DNA of 64,000 nucleotides from Cryomorpha sp963741985 (GTDB lineage: Bacteria; Bacteroidota; Bacteroidia; Flavobacteriales_D; Cryomorphaceae): the NCBI GenBank assembly GCA_963741985.1, contig CAVUKD010000002.1:1426001-1490000 (forward strand). Reading direction: 5' to 3'. A model generated the notes under the pieces. That model was not told where the DNA came from and did not search any database. It was given only the letters and a program-made list of their open reading frames with translations. Of this stretch, positions 1 to 8,989 are shown one piece after another. Position 1 is the first letter of the stretch. Each line of letters begins with the position of its first letter. Made by a program: the position numbers and the translations under genes.

Positions 1-223
1 ACTTCATTTAGTTCGATACACTTTTAAAACTGAGTATCTTTATTTCGGTTCACTCAAAAGGGCACTACGTTTTAAAACCACTCGAAATGCCGTGCTTACG
101 ATACGTTGTTTGAATAGTTATGAGCGGTTATTTGATTTTCGAGTTCTTAATGGAAACTTTTTATTTTTTTTAAAAAGTCAAATTACCACCACGGCTTTTC
201 GCGAATGGTGAAATGATATAAGG
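1..223. other. AT-rich left-edge intergenic stretch
   Basis: No open reading frame, RNA gene or convincing hairpin was seen here. It lies downstream of the minus-strand metalloprotease gene whose stop codon is at 224-226. Confidence 0.5.
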
Positions 224-3200
224 TTACTCATTCACATCTCCTGCCAGGCCATAGCTACCCACGAGCGTGGAGATATCAAAAATATTTATCGCACCATCAC
301 AGTTAAAATCACCAAGGTGGTTATAATGAGGATCTCCCAAAACACTTCCGAAGTAAAGGCTCATTGACGAAATATCGATAAGGGTTACTGCATTATCTCC
401 GCTAATATCTCCAGATATTATACCCGTTACGCTTAATGGAATTGATGCTGCATTAATCGATTCGTTTGGATAGAGCTTTGCAAGATATCCTTCCACTTTG
501 ATAAGGACATTGTAAGTACCCGAAGGAAATTCGGGAGTTGAAAAATTCCCTGCAGCATCCATTGATGTATTGAACACATAATTCAATGTGGGAAAGTCTT
601 GGTTGTACAGGCTAATCTGAATGTTACGTTCTCCACAGGCTCCATTCCAAGAAACATTTCCATCAAAACTTGTAACCGGAATTGGATCGCAATTGCAATC
701 GCTCCCGTAAATACCAGGTACGCCGTCATTATCGCAAAGTGAACCGGGAATCGAAGTTCCATTCACAACTCCTTCGCAGTCTATCATAGGTTGTATTGTA
801 ATGCTCAAACTTGCGGTGGCAATATTGTATCCATCTGAAATGGTATATTCCACCGTTTCCACTCCACTCACTCCATCATTTGGGGTGTAGGTGAAGGAAC
901 CATCTGCGGAGACATTGAGTGATCCGAGTGATTCGGCGGTAACAATTGTAACAGCTATTGGATCGCCTTCGGGATCGCTGTCATTCGCGAGCAATCCGTT
1001 TGCCACGTTTACCGTAAGGGCCTCATTAAAACCGGTAGAATAGGAATCATCTACAGCAATTGGAGGCTGATTTGCTTCGATGGTAATCGTCAATGTGGCC
1101 GTGGCAATGGCATATCCATCTGAAATGGTGTATTCCACCGTTTCTAGTCCACTCGCACCATCGTTTGGCGTGTAGGTGAAGGAACCATCTGCGGAGACAT
1201 TGAGTGATCCGAGTGATTCGGCGGTAACAATTGTAACAGCTATTGGATCGCCTTCGGGATCGCTGTCATTCGCGAGCAATCCGTTTGCCACGTTTACCGT
1301 AAGGGCCTCATTAAAACCGGTAGAATAGGAATCATCTACAGCAATTGGAGGCTGATTTGCTTCGATGGTAATCGTCAATGTGGCCGTGGCAATGGCATAT
1401 CCATCTGAAATGGTGTATTCCACCGTTTCTAGTCCACTCGCACCATCGTTTGGCGTGTAGGTGAAGGAACCATCTGCGGAGACATTGAGTGATCCGAGTG
1501 ATTCGGCGGTAACAATTGTAACAGCTATTGGATCGCCTTCGGGATCGCTGTCATTCGCGAGCAATCCGTTTGCCACGTTTACCGTAAGGGCCTCATTAAA
1601 ACCGGTAGAATAGGAATCATCTACAGCAATTGGAGGCTGATTTGCTTCGATGGTAATCGTCAATGTGGCCGTGGCAATGGCATATCCATCTGAAATGGTG
1701 TATTCTACCGTTTCTAGTCCACTCGCACCATCGTTTGGCGTGTAGGTGAAGGAACCATCTGCGGAGACATTGAGTGATCCGAGTGATTCGGCGGTAACAA
1801 TTGTAACAGCTATTGGATCGCCTTCGGGATCGCTGTCATTCGCGAGCAATCCGTTTGCCACGTTTACCGTAAGGGCCTCATTAAAACCGGTAGAATAGGA
1901 ATCATCTACAGCAATTGGAGGCTGATTTGCTTCGATGGTAATCGTCAATGTGGCTGTGGCAATGGCATATCCATCTGAAATGGTGTATTCTACCGTTTCT
2001 AGTCCACTCGCACCATCGTTTGGCGTGTAGGTGAAGGAACCATCTGCGGAGACATTGAGTGATCCGAGTGATTCGGCGGTAACTATCGTGACGAAAATTG
2101 GGTCGACATCCAGATCACTGTCATTTGAGAGCAGTCCGTTAGCGGCATTTACCGTTAGGGTTTCATTAAATCCAGTGGTATAGCTGTCGTTTTGCGCAAC
2201 CGGAGGATTGTTGGTAACGATACAATTGCAATCATTGTCAATTGTTCCGTCATTTCCATTCAAAACACATGGACTTCCCGGCATAGCCGGGCCATTTGGA
2301 ACACCATAGCAATCTAAAATTGCCGTTTCTAAAACCCCGATATTATCCAAATAGAGATTATTCCCAAAGCCGGTAAGGCCACGGAATCGAATTTGAATAA
2401 CATTTCCCGTATAGGCGGATAAGTCAATCGACTCAGAAGCCCAATCTCCACATGCAGGAACGTAAGAACTAGAAACGCTACCGGCAGTAGTAAGTTCCAG
2501 ATTTTCTTTATCCCAGACCGTGAGCCATTCAGAGCTACAGCCCACAAGAACTTGTACTTGCATTCGATCAAAATAAGTGGAGCCATAGCGCGCATAACTA
2601 TAATCGAAAGATAATTCCGGAGCCGTAGCCTCGTTTAAATCCAGAAGCGGTGATATTAAATCATCTGTTTGTCCATCGCTGTCATAGGCATAGAAATTTA
2701 TACGTGCGGTAGTGCTGGAATTACAATTTACGTCATTGCTTACCGAATAAGAGCTCCATGTAATATTGTTATCCGGATTGTCGGTGGACCACCCGGTTCC
2801 GGGAAAAGAGCCTTCGAAGGAATTGGTTACGGGTAGTGTTTCACCAACTAGCTGAATTACATTAAAGCTTTGTGATCCCGAATTATTGGCAGTAGACTGA
2901 TCGGTATTGCCATTCGGGTTTTGAAGCAGAATATTCAAGGTTTTTGGTCCGGGGCTTACCGCCAAAACAGGCAGGCTGATAGTAGAAGTTTGTCCGGCAT
3001 TCAGACTCCCTGTCCAATTAAATATGGAATTACTTCCACCATTGAGATTGTATAGAATATGGAGAGAGGTGAGTGTGTTAGATCCAAGATTTGTAAAACT
3101 GATTTGGGGAGTAATTTCGCTTCCGCAAATATCTCCGTAAGGTTCAACAACACCCGAAAAAGCTACGTCGTATTGATAACTGCTTCCGGCTTGGATTGTA

Positions 3201-5176
3201 AAATCCTGATTGGAAATATCAAAAAAGATATTGTCTGATGCTTTTACCTTGACACGTGCGATAGTAGTTGGAACGTTTGGGATAATGACTGTGGCTGAGC
3301 CGTCATTAGGAGTGCTGGACAATAGAGTGTAAGGGTACGTATAGCCGCCATCAACTGAGAGGAAGATGTCGACATTGCTACAACTTACGGGAGCGGCCGT
3401 AGTGTTGGCAACATTCCAAGTGATAGCATGCGCGGAATTTCCAGTCCAGTTTAAGGAAGTATTAGGAGATGTAACAATGAAAGGACCGCTGGTGCTTGTG
3501 GCTTGAAATGCCACCTCGCCATCTGTCACACCGCCACCATTTACCGCATTGTCGCGCACCGTACATCGGAAAGTTAAATTGCGCGAATAGGTTGGCAAGA
3601 GTTCTCCAATGGTGCTGTAATTATTTACAATACTCGAGAGTCGCGGGAATACACGCGTAGAGCTGGTTGTAGGATTCCAAGATCGAAATATCGGAGCATT
3701 GCCACTCGGGTTTGTCAGATCATCGTCGCTGCCTGAAGTTGCGGGGCCAAGATCGTATTCTTCCCAACAATAGGTGAGTGGGTTGTCATTCGCATCAGAG
3801 GCTGAAGCGGTGAGTTCAAATGGAGTTGAAATAGGAATAGTAAAGCCGCCTTCCGGAACGGTAATTGTAGGCGGCGTATTTCCGGTAGATGTAATGACTG
3901 CACACGAGTTTCCACTTCCATTTACTGAAAAGTTGACCATCTGTGAATAGCTGCGGTTGTGGAAATAAGCATCGCTGTGTGGCTGAAGATCCGGTGGGCA
4001 AATTCCCGCGTATCCCATAATTGTAGTTCCGGATCCGGGTTCATAGGCTGAGGAAGCGGTGCGGTTTCCTCCGCAGGAGTTATTGAAAGTATGATTTGCT
4101 CCCCATTGATGACCCATTTCGTGGGCTACATAGTCGATATCGAAAGGATCGCCCACCGGGCTTGGACCTCCGGTTACCCCTCCGGCTTTGGAGCTTCCGC
4201 AAACGGATCCCAAATAGGCCACTCCACCACCCCCCGTGCTGAATACGTGACCAATATCGTAGTTGGCAGAACCAATAACGCTGTTGCACGTGGTCTGATT
4301 TTGACTTAACATGGAGCCACCATTGTTGTTGGTGTAGGGATCGGTGGCGCCATTGAGATAAATCAAATCGTCATTATTGGAAACCATTATCATTTGCAAA
4401 CTGACATCCTGCAAGAAGACTCCATTTACCCGGTTCATACTGGTAGTCATTGCCGACATTACCAATGGCACGGTACCTCCCTGAAACTGCGCATATTCGC
4501 CGGTACACGCCAACGCAAGTCGATAGGTTCTAAGTTGAGTACCGTTCGTAGTAATGTTTGCTAAAAACGGTACATCAGTACCGCTTAGTTCACCTTGATT
4601 TGATTGATTTATCGACGGAGAGGGTGGATTTACCAAATTCTCTCCTTCAGTTGTGCACTCCGGCATCCGTTTGGTAGAAGTCTCGAAAAATGCTTCGCGG
4701 GTGTACACGATATAGGTATTCAAATCCTGATCAGAAAATGGATCTATATAAAAGGATTTTCCCGGAAGGAGCACTTGTGCGTGAAACCCTTTAAGCGTGT
4801 AATCAATACGAATGGATGCGTTTCGATACGCGCCCGTCCCTTCTCCGGTGAAAGTTCGGATCTCGGGATATCGTGCCTGAAGTTCGGGAGCCATTATGGA
4901 AGATTCCACGATTTTCATCGTTAACGAACCTCCTTCAGGAGTTGGAATTTCAAAAGTAAAATCGGAAGCTGCAACTGGGGTGTTGCGCAAATTAGGTGCC
5001 TGAGATAATTGATTTTTCAATAGTTCAAAATTTACCGAAACGGTTCGGAACGTGTTGACGGAAATCAGTTGTTCCTCAAGTCGTGGCTCGGACACATCGG
5101 TCCAGCCAGTGGATTGGCTTGAAGCAGAAAATGAAATCAGTAGAATGAAAAATAAAGTAATCCGGGATTTATACAT
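224..5176 (-). CDS. Secreted reprolysin-like metalloprotease with cadherin-like tandem repeats and dockerin-like C-terminus
   Basis: Very large (1650 aa) secreted zinc protease. Residues 1-20 form a signal peptide ending at SASSQ. The catalytic domain carries HEMGHQWGANH, with H352, E353, H356 and H362 forming the HExxHxxGxxH zinc site of reprolysin/metzincin enzymes. After it come Ig/CARDB-like beta domains and a MAM/jelly-roll-like region (about 800-970). Then five 95-residue cadherin-like repeats (about 990-1470) each contain NDSDPEGDP and SFTYTPNDG. The last 180 residues hold a CnaB-like domain (GTYNVLIKVEGYLAKL) and two dockerin-like calcium loops (GDISGDNAV and GDFNCDGAI, each followed by DIS). 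No T9SS type A or B domain is visible, so the dockerin-like end may act as surface anchor or sorting signal; that is inference. The same end occurs in the next upstream gene. Substrate unknown. Confidence 0.88.
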   Translation of the reverse strand: MYKSRITLFFILLISFSASSQSTGWTDVSEPRLEEQLISVNTFRTVSVNFELLKNQLSQAPNLRNTPVAASDFTFEIPTPEGGSLTMKIVESSIMAPELQARYPEIRTFTGEGTGAYRNASIRIDYTLKGFHAQVLLPGKSFYIDPFSDQDLNTYIVYTREAFFETSTKRMPECTTEGENLVNPPSPSINQSNQGELSGTDVPFLANITTNGTQLRTYRLALACTGEYAQFQGGTVPLVMSAMTTSMNRVNGVFLQDVSLQMIMVSNNDDLIYLNGATDPYTNNNGGSMLSQNQTTCNSVIGSANYDIGHVFSTGGGGVAYLGSVCGSSKAGGVTGGPSPVGDPFDIDYVAHEMGHQWGANHTFNNSCGGNRTASSAYEPGSGTTIMGYAGICPPDLQPHSDAYFHNRSYSQMVNFSVNGSGNSCAVITSTGNTPPTITVPEGGFTIPISTPFELTASASDANDNPLTYCWEEYDLGPATSGSDDDLTNPSGNAPIFRSWNPTTSSTRVFPRLSSIVNNYSTIGELLPTYSRNLTFRCTVRDNAVNGGGVTDGEVAFQATSTSGPFIVTSPNTSLNWTGNSAHAITWNVANTTAAPVSCSNVDIFLSVDGGYTYPYTLLSSTPNDGSATVIIPNVPTTIARVKVKASDNIFFDISNQDFTIQAGSSYQYDVAFSGVVEPYGDICGSEITPQISFTNLGSNTLTSLHILYNLNGGSNSIFNWTGSLNAGQTSTISLPVLAVSPGPKTLNILLQNPNGNTDQSTANNSGSQSFNVIQLVGETLPVTNSFEGSFPGTGWSTDNPDNNITWSSYSVSNDVNCNSSTTARINFYAYDSDGQTDDLISPLLDLNEATAPELSFDYSYARYGSTYFDRMQVQVLVGCSSEWLTVWDKENLELTTAGSVSSSYVPACGDWASESIDLSAYTGNVIQIRFRGLTGFGNNLYLDNIGVLETAILDCYGVPNGPAMPGSPCVLNGNDGTIDNDCNCIVTNNPPVAQNDSYTTGFNETLTVNAANGLLSNDSDLDVDPIFVTIVTAESLGSLNVSADGSFTYTPNDGASGLETVEYTISDGYAIATATLTITIEANQPPIAVDDSYSTGFNEALTVNVANGLLANDSDPEGDPIAVTIVTAESLGSLNVSADGSFTYTPNDGASGLETVEYTISDGYAIATATLTITIEANQPPIAVDDSYSTGFNEALTVNVANGLLANDSDPEGDPIAVTIVTAESLGSLNVSADGSFTYTPNDGASGLETVEYTISDGYAIATATLTITIEANQPPIAVDDSYSTGFNEALTVNVANGLLANDSDPEGDPIAVTIVTAESLGSLNVSADGSFTYTPNDGASGLETVEYTISDGYAIATATLTITIEANQPPIAVDDSYSTGFNEALTVNVANGLLANDSDPEGDPIAVTIVTAESLGSLNVSADGSFTYTPNDGVSGVETVEYTISDGYNIATASLSITIQPMIDCEGVVNGTSIPGSLCDNDGVPGIYGSDCNCDPIPVTSFDGNVSWNGACGERNIQISLYNQDFPTLNYVFNTSMDAAGNFSTPEFPSGTYNVLIKVEGYLAKLYPNESINAASIPLSVTGIISGDISGDNAVTLIDISSMSLYFGSVLGDPHYNHLGDFNCDGAINIFDISTLVGSYGLAGDVNE
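790..2200 (-). repeat. Five tandem 285-bp coding repeats
   Basis: The string gtgaaggaac recurs at 891, 1176, 1461, 1746 and 2031, an exact 285-bp (95-codon) period. The inner copies are almost identical in nucleotides, while the first (790-1070) and last (about 2080-2200) diverge towards the edges. They encode the cadherin-like repeats of the metalloprotease. Low divergence suggests recent duplication or gene conversion, and copy number may be unstable or mis-assembled. Confidence 0.93.
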
Positions 5177-5310
5177 TCTGATCAGTATTTGGTAAAAATG
5201 ATTGGATATTAAAATTAAGGATAAAAGAATTAAGATGAAACCCCAATTGCAAATTAAGCTAGACGAAGTGCTATTCTTTAACTATAAAATGAAATATACA
5301 GTTAATATAC

Positions 5311-5922
5311 TTAAAGCCCTAAATGATCGCCTTGAAGTCCAAAACTCGAATTGATTGCCGAAATATCCAGAAGACTTATCACGCCATCGCAATTAACATC
5401 TGTGAGCGGGTTGTAATTGTCATCTCCGACGATGGATCCAAATGCAGCACTCAAAGCGGAGAGATCCAAAACGCCGACAAAATTATCACCGGTGAAATCG
5501 CCGGGAATAATGGAACCAACTTCCAGACTATTTTGGCCTGAAGCCACTGTAAAATCGGGAACAAGCTTTGCGAGATAACCATCTACTTTTACAATAATAT
5601 CGTAGGTTCCTGATTCAACGGCGACTAATGAAAAATTCCCATTAGCGTCTATCATATCAGTCATTTCAAATACCACAATTTCCGTTTCCGGATCATAAAA
5701 CGCTACCTGAATCCCATTGCTTTCACAAGCATTATTCCACGAAATGCTGCCATCGATTGAACCGTAAACTGTGGTTCCTGCACATTGGCAATCGCTGGTG
5801 ACAAGATCATTTTCGGTAGCTGGATTTCCATCATCGCAAGGGGTACCAATTGCTAATTCTAATAGTGGACACTCATCATTACAGTCCGCGATTCCATCGT
5901 TGTCAGTATCTGTATCAGCCAC
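5311..5922 (-). CDS. C-terminal fragment of matrixin-like protease: TSP3, CnaB-like and dockerin-like module (frameshifted)
   Basis: Annotated from the first in-frame start, but it is not an independent gene. The same frame stays open upstream through two more thrombospondin type 3 units to about 6140, where a one-base deletion separates it from the protease gene at 6084-8717. The fragment ends a TSP3 array and has one CDDGNPATEND Cys module. It then has a CnaB-like domain (GTYDIIVKVDGYLAKL) and two dockerin-like calcium loops (GDFTGDNFV, DVNCDGVIS). This tail is clearly homologous to the tail of the 224-5176 protease. It has no signal peptide, so it should only reach the surface as part of the restored full-length protein of about 1135 aa. 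Confidence 0.8.
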   Translation of the reverse strand: MADTDTDNDGIADCNDECPLLELAIGTPCDDGNPATENDLVTSDCQCAGTTVYGSIDGSISWNNACESNGIQVAFYDPETEIVVFEMTDMIDANGNFSLVAVESGTYDIIVKVDGYLAKLVPDFTVASGQNSLEVGSIIPGDFTGDNFVGVLDLSALSAAFGSIVGDDNYNPLTDVNCDGVISLLDISAINSSFGLQGDHLGL

Positions 5923-6990
5923 TCCACAACCACAATCGCCGGGCTCTGTCTTGTTCGGGTCATTCGGACAAGCGTCGTTACAGTTGGCGGTTCCGTCATT
6001 GTCAGAATCGGTGTCAGGAATTCCGCATCCACATTGTCCCGGGTCTGTTTTATTTGGGTCGTTCGGACAATTATCATTGCAATCTACGGCACCGTCGTTA
6101 TCAGAATCGGCATCGGGAACTCCGCATCCACATTCTCCCGGGTTGTTTTATTTGGGTCGTTCGGACAAGCGTCGTTACAGTTGGCGGTTCCGTCATTGTC
6201 AGAATCGGTGTCAGGAATTCCGCATCCACATTGTCCCGGGTCTGTTTTATTTGGGTCGTTCGGACAATTATCATTGCAATCTACGGCACCGTCGTTATCA
6301 GTATCGGCATCGGGAACTCCGCATCCACATTCTCCCGGAATTATTTTATTTGGATCGTTCGGACAAGCGTCGTTACAGTTGGCAGTTCCGTCATTGTCAG
6401 AATCGGTGTCAGGAATTCCGCATCCACATTGTCCCGGGTCTGTTTTATTTGGGTCGTTCGGACAATTATCATTGCAATCTACTGTACCATCATTATCAGT
6501 ATCAGTATCGGGAATTCCGCATCCACATTCTCCCGGAATTATTTTATTTGGATCGTTCGGACAAGCGTCGTTACAGTTGGCGGTTCCGTCATTGTCAGAA
6601 TCGGTGTCAGGAATTCCGCAACCACATTGTCCGGGGTCTGTTTTATTTGGGTCGTTCGGACAATTATCATTGCAATCTACTGTACCATCATTATCAGTAT
6701 CAGTATCGGGAATTCCGCATCCACATTCTCCCGGAATTATTTTATTTGGATCGTTCGGACAAGCGTCGTTACAGTTGGCGGTTCCGTCATTGTCAGAATC
6801 GGTGTCAGGAACTCCGCAACCACATTGTCCGGGGTCTGTTTTATTTGGGTCGTTCGGACAATTATCATTGCAATCCACTGTACCATCATTATCAGTATCA
6901 GTATCGGGAATTCCGCATCCACATTCTCCCGGATTTATTTTATTTGGGTCATTGGGGCAGTTATCTTCAAAATCACACACACCATCATCG
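5880..6990 (-). repeat. Thrombospondin type 3 coding repeats, 198-bp super-period
   Basis: The string tctcccgg starts at 6134, 6331, 6529 and 6727. The last two intervals are exactly 198 bp (66 codons, two TSP3 units) and the first is 197 bp. The missing base lies in the homopolymer-rich stretch after 6138 (gggttgtttt, against ggaattatttt in the other copies) and causes the frameshift. Confidence 0.93.
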
Positions 6991-8717
6991 TCAGAATCCG
7001 GCAAAACATTGACTATGATATCATTAGAAACAGCTGCAACGCAGCCGTTGCCATATTCAGCAATTACGTTGTAGGTGCCACTTTGGCTAACTACAATAAC
7101 TTGAGATTGCGCACCATTGCTCCACGTATAATTCACGAACCCGGCTGTAGCTGTGAGTGTTACTGAACCTCCTTCACAGAAGGTAGTGTTTCCTGTGGCT
7201 GTGATAGCTACGGTGTTGGTTACATTTTCAGTAATGGTCACAATTTGTGCGTCTGACGATTCATTTCCGAACGCATCAGTTACCGTCCAAACCACTATTG
7301 TTTCTCCTAACGGAAAATTCTCAGGGGCGTCGTTGGATATAGATAACCCACTGCAATTGTCACTTACAACTGGAGTTCCAAGGGTCACATTCGAAGCTTG
7401 ACAATCTAAAAAGTCTGATGGTGTATTTACATCGGCGGGTGCGGTGATTGTTGGAAAAATAGGATCAGTAATAGTTACCGTAGCCGTACAGGTTGAACTA
7501 TTACCTGCAATATCTGTAGCAGTAAGAGTAACCGAATTCTGACCAATATCTTGACAGGAGAATGATGTTTTATTGATCGATAATGATTCAATTTGGCAAT
7601 TATCTGTGGAGTTGTTATCAATTTGAGATGCAGATAATGCGACCGTTCCATTTGCATTTAGCGAAAGCGAAATATTATGACAGGAGGAAATCGGTGCATC
7701 TGTGTCATTATCACAGGGGTCAACATTTTGGCTGTCGCAAACTGTCCACCCCATATCTTCAAATAAACCCAACGTAATTGGCCCCGGATTATGAATTGCT
7801 TGTCCCGGGCCTATTTGAGGTGTCATGAGTGCGTTAATGTTGGTAGAAGGAAAAGTAGATTCATTCCAATGCGAAAGCGATGAGCCATTGGAATAAGTTG
7901 CTGGGGCATACAGTTTAGGCTGTGTGCCTCCATTAGCAATGGTAGCGGCATCAGATCCACAAAACAAGTTATTGCTTACGAATGCGTTTCCCAACACCGT
8001 TCCTTGGCTGAGGGAAAGTATTTCAGTTCCGTTTTGGCCGAGCACCATAAATTCATCATAAACCAAGGGGGTGTCATTAGAACCGATACCAATACTTCCC
8101 GAGCCGGAGCTATACGATGCGGAAGATACGAAGCCTAGTCCATGACCTAATTCGTGTAATACCACTGACACGAGATCGTATTGATTGAATGGGCAATTGC
8201 CATCAGTACCATAATACCAGCTAAAATTTGAATTGAAATTTGCTTCAATATCTGGATCACCGGGGTTGAGATCTGTTCCGGCTATTTTGTCCGCTAGGGC
8301 GCTCGCGTAATAATCGCTATTTGGAGCGTTTGCAAAATTTCTATAAATGAATGAAGGGCCGGCCGATCCTAAAATATTGGAGCCCAAATTGGTCCAGTTG
8401 GCTTCTACGCGAATGGTAACACTGCTGCTTATGGAATAAGACCAAATATCAATTGCCTCCTGAAATGCAGCCTCTGCATTGGCTGGGAAATTGATGTATG
8501 TAACCTCAATTGTGGCGCAGGGGTCGCCCACATCTTTCATGCGTATACGGTCGAGAACTTCACGCGGTGCGTTGATCCGATGAATCCCGTCAAAGGGGCC
8601 GTGAGGACATACAATTATTGGACCTGGTTCAGATCGGATAAATTGTCTTGATTGAGAAAATGCAGAGGAAAGACATAGAAAAATGCCCATCAAAATGGTA
8701 CTGAATCTGGTTATCAT
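6084..8717 (-). CDS. Secreted matrixin-like metalloprotease with HYR, PKD-like and TSP3 repeats (3' end frameshifted)
   Basis: Signal peptide at residues 1-21 (ends AFSQS). The catalytic domain has HELGHGLGF (H188, E189, H192). The third ligand expected in HExxHxxGxxH is a Ser at position 198, so the third zinc ligand must lie elsewhere or is lost. A HYR-like domain (about 425-500; DNCSG, VVWTVTDAFGN) and a PKD-like domain (about 505-575) follow. Then come repeated calcium-binding thrombospondin type 3 units (DTDNDGTVDCNDNCPNDPNK). The reading frame derails at about 6140 and stops at 6084; restoring one base joins it to the 5311-5922 fragment and its dockerin-like tail. Likely an extracellular, Ca-stabilised protease. 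The start ATG at 8717 is directly followed by the signal peptide. Confidence 0.85.
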   Translation of the reverse strand: MITRFSTILMGIFLCLSSAFSQSRQFIRSEPGPIIVCPHGPFDGIHRINAPREVLDRIRMKDVGDPCATIEVTYINFPANAEAAFQEAIDIWSYSISSSVTIRVEANWTNLGSNILGSAGPSFIYRNFANAPNSDYYASALADKIAGTDLNPGDPDIEANFNSNFSWYYGTDGNCPFNQYDLVSVVLHELGHGLGFVSSASYSSGSGSIGIGSNDTPLVYDEFMVLGQNGTEILSLSQGTVLGNAFVSNNLFCGSDAATIANGGTQPKLYAPATYSNGSSLSHWNESTFPSTNINALMTPQIGPGQAIHNPGPITLGLFEDMGWTVCDSQNVDPCDNDTDAPISSCHNISLSLNANGTVALSASQIDNNSTDNCQIESLSINKTSFSCQDIGQNSVTLTATDIAGNSSTCTATVTITDPIFPTITAPADVNTPSDFLDCQASNVTLGTPVVSDNCSGLSISNDAPENFPLGETIVVWTVTDAFGNESSDAQIVTITENVTNTVAITATGNTTFCEGGSVTLTATAGFVNYTWSNGAQSQVIVVSQSGTYNVIAEYGNGCVAAVSNDIIVNVLPDSDDDGVCDFEDNCPNDPNKINPGECGCGIPDTDTDNDGTVDCNDNCPNDPNKTDPGQCGCGVPDTDSDNDGTANCNDACPNDPNKIIPGECGCGIPDTDTDNDGTVDCNDNCPNDPNKTDPGQCGCGIPDTDSDNDGTANCNDACPNDPNKIIPGECGCGIPDTDTDNDGTVDCNDNCPNDPNKTDPGQCGCGIPDTDSDNDGTANCNDACPNDPNKIIPGECGCGVPDADTDNDGAVDCNDNCPNDPNKTDPGQCGCGIPDTDSDNDGTANCNDACPNDPNKTTRENVDAEFPMPILITTVP

Positions 8718-8844
8718 ACGATTGGTATAAAAGGGGGCACAAGATATAAAAGAATAATCTGGAAGTCAAGCTAAAATTTTGAGGTGTAATTTTTAGGATT
8801 TTATTGTGAATCAGGTACATAAAAGACATTTTTGTCCAAGTTAA

Positions 8845-8875
8845 AAAACCCTCTCACGGAACGTGAGAGGGTTTT
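8845..8875 (-). terminator. Strong intrinsic terminator
   Basis: A perfect 14-bp stem (8845-8858 with 8862-8875) closes a 3-nt loop. On the minus strand it is followed by a run of T, as expected for rho-independent termination. It sits between the stop of the large T9SS protein gene (8990) and the start of the next minus-strand protease gene (8717), so those two are probably separate transcripts. Confidence 0.88.
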
Positions 8876-8989
8876 ATCAATCCACTTTTTCAAAATTCTC
8901 CATAACCATTGCGGATGAAGCGTGACTTCTGATTATGGTATTACTTCGCTATCATCGCTGACAATGGTTGGGCTGTCAGGATGATTGCC

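Noticed and set aside
5771..7166. Three long plus-strand open frames (346-438 aa) opposite the TSP3 repeats
   Set aside because: They are strictly periodic translations of the antisense of the TSP3 coding repeat, have no signal or family resemblance, and mirror the minus-strand gene.
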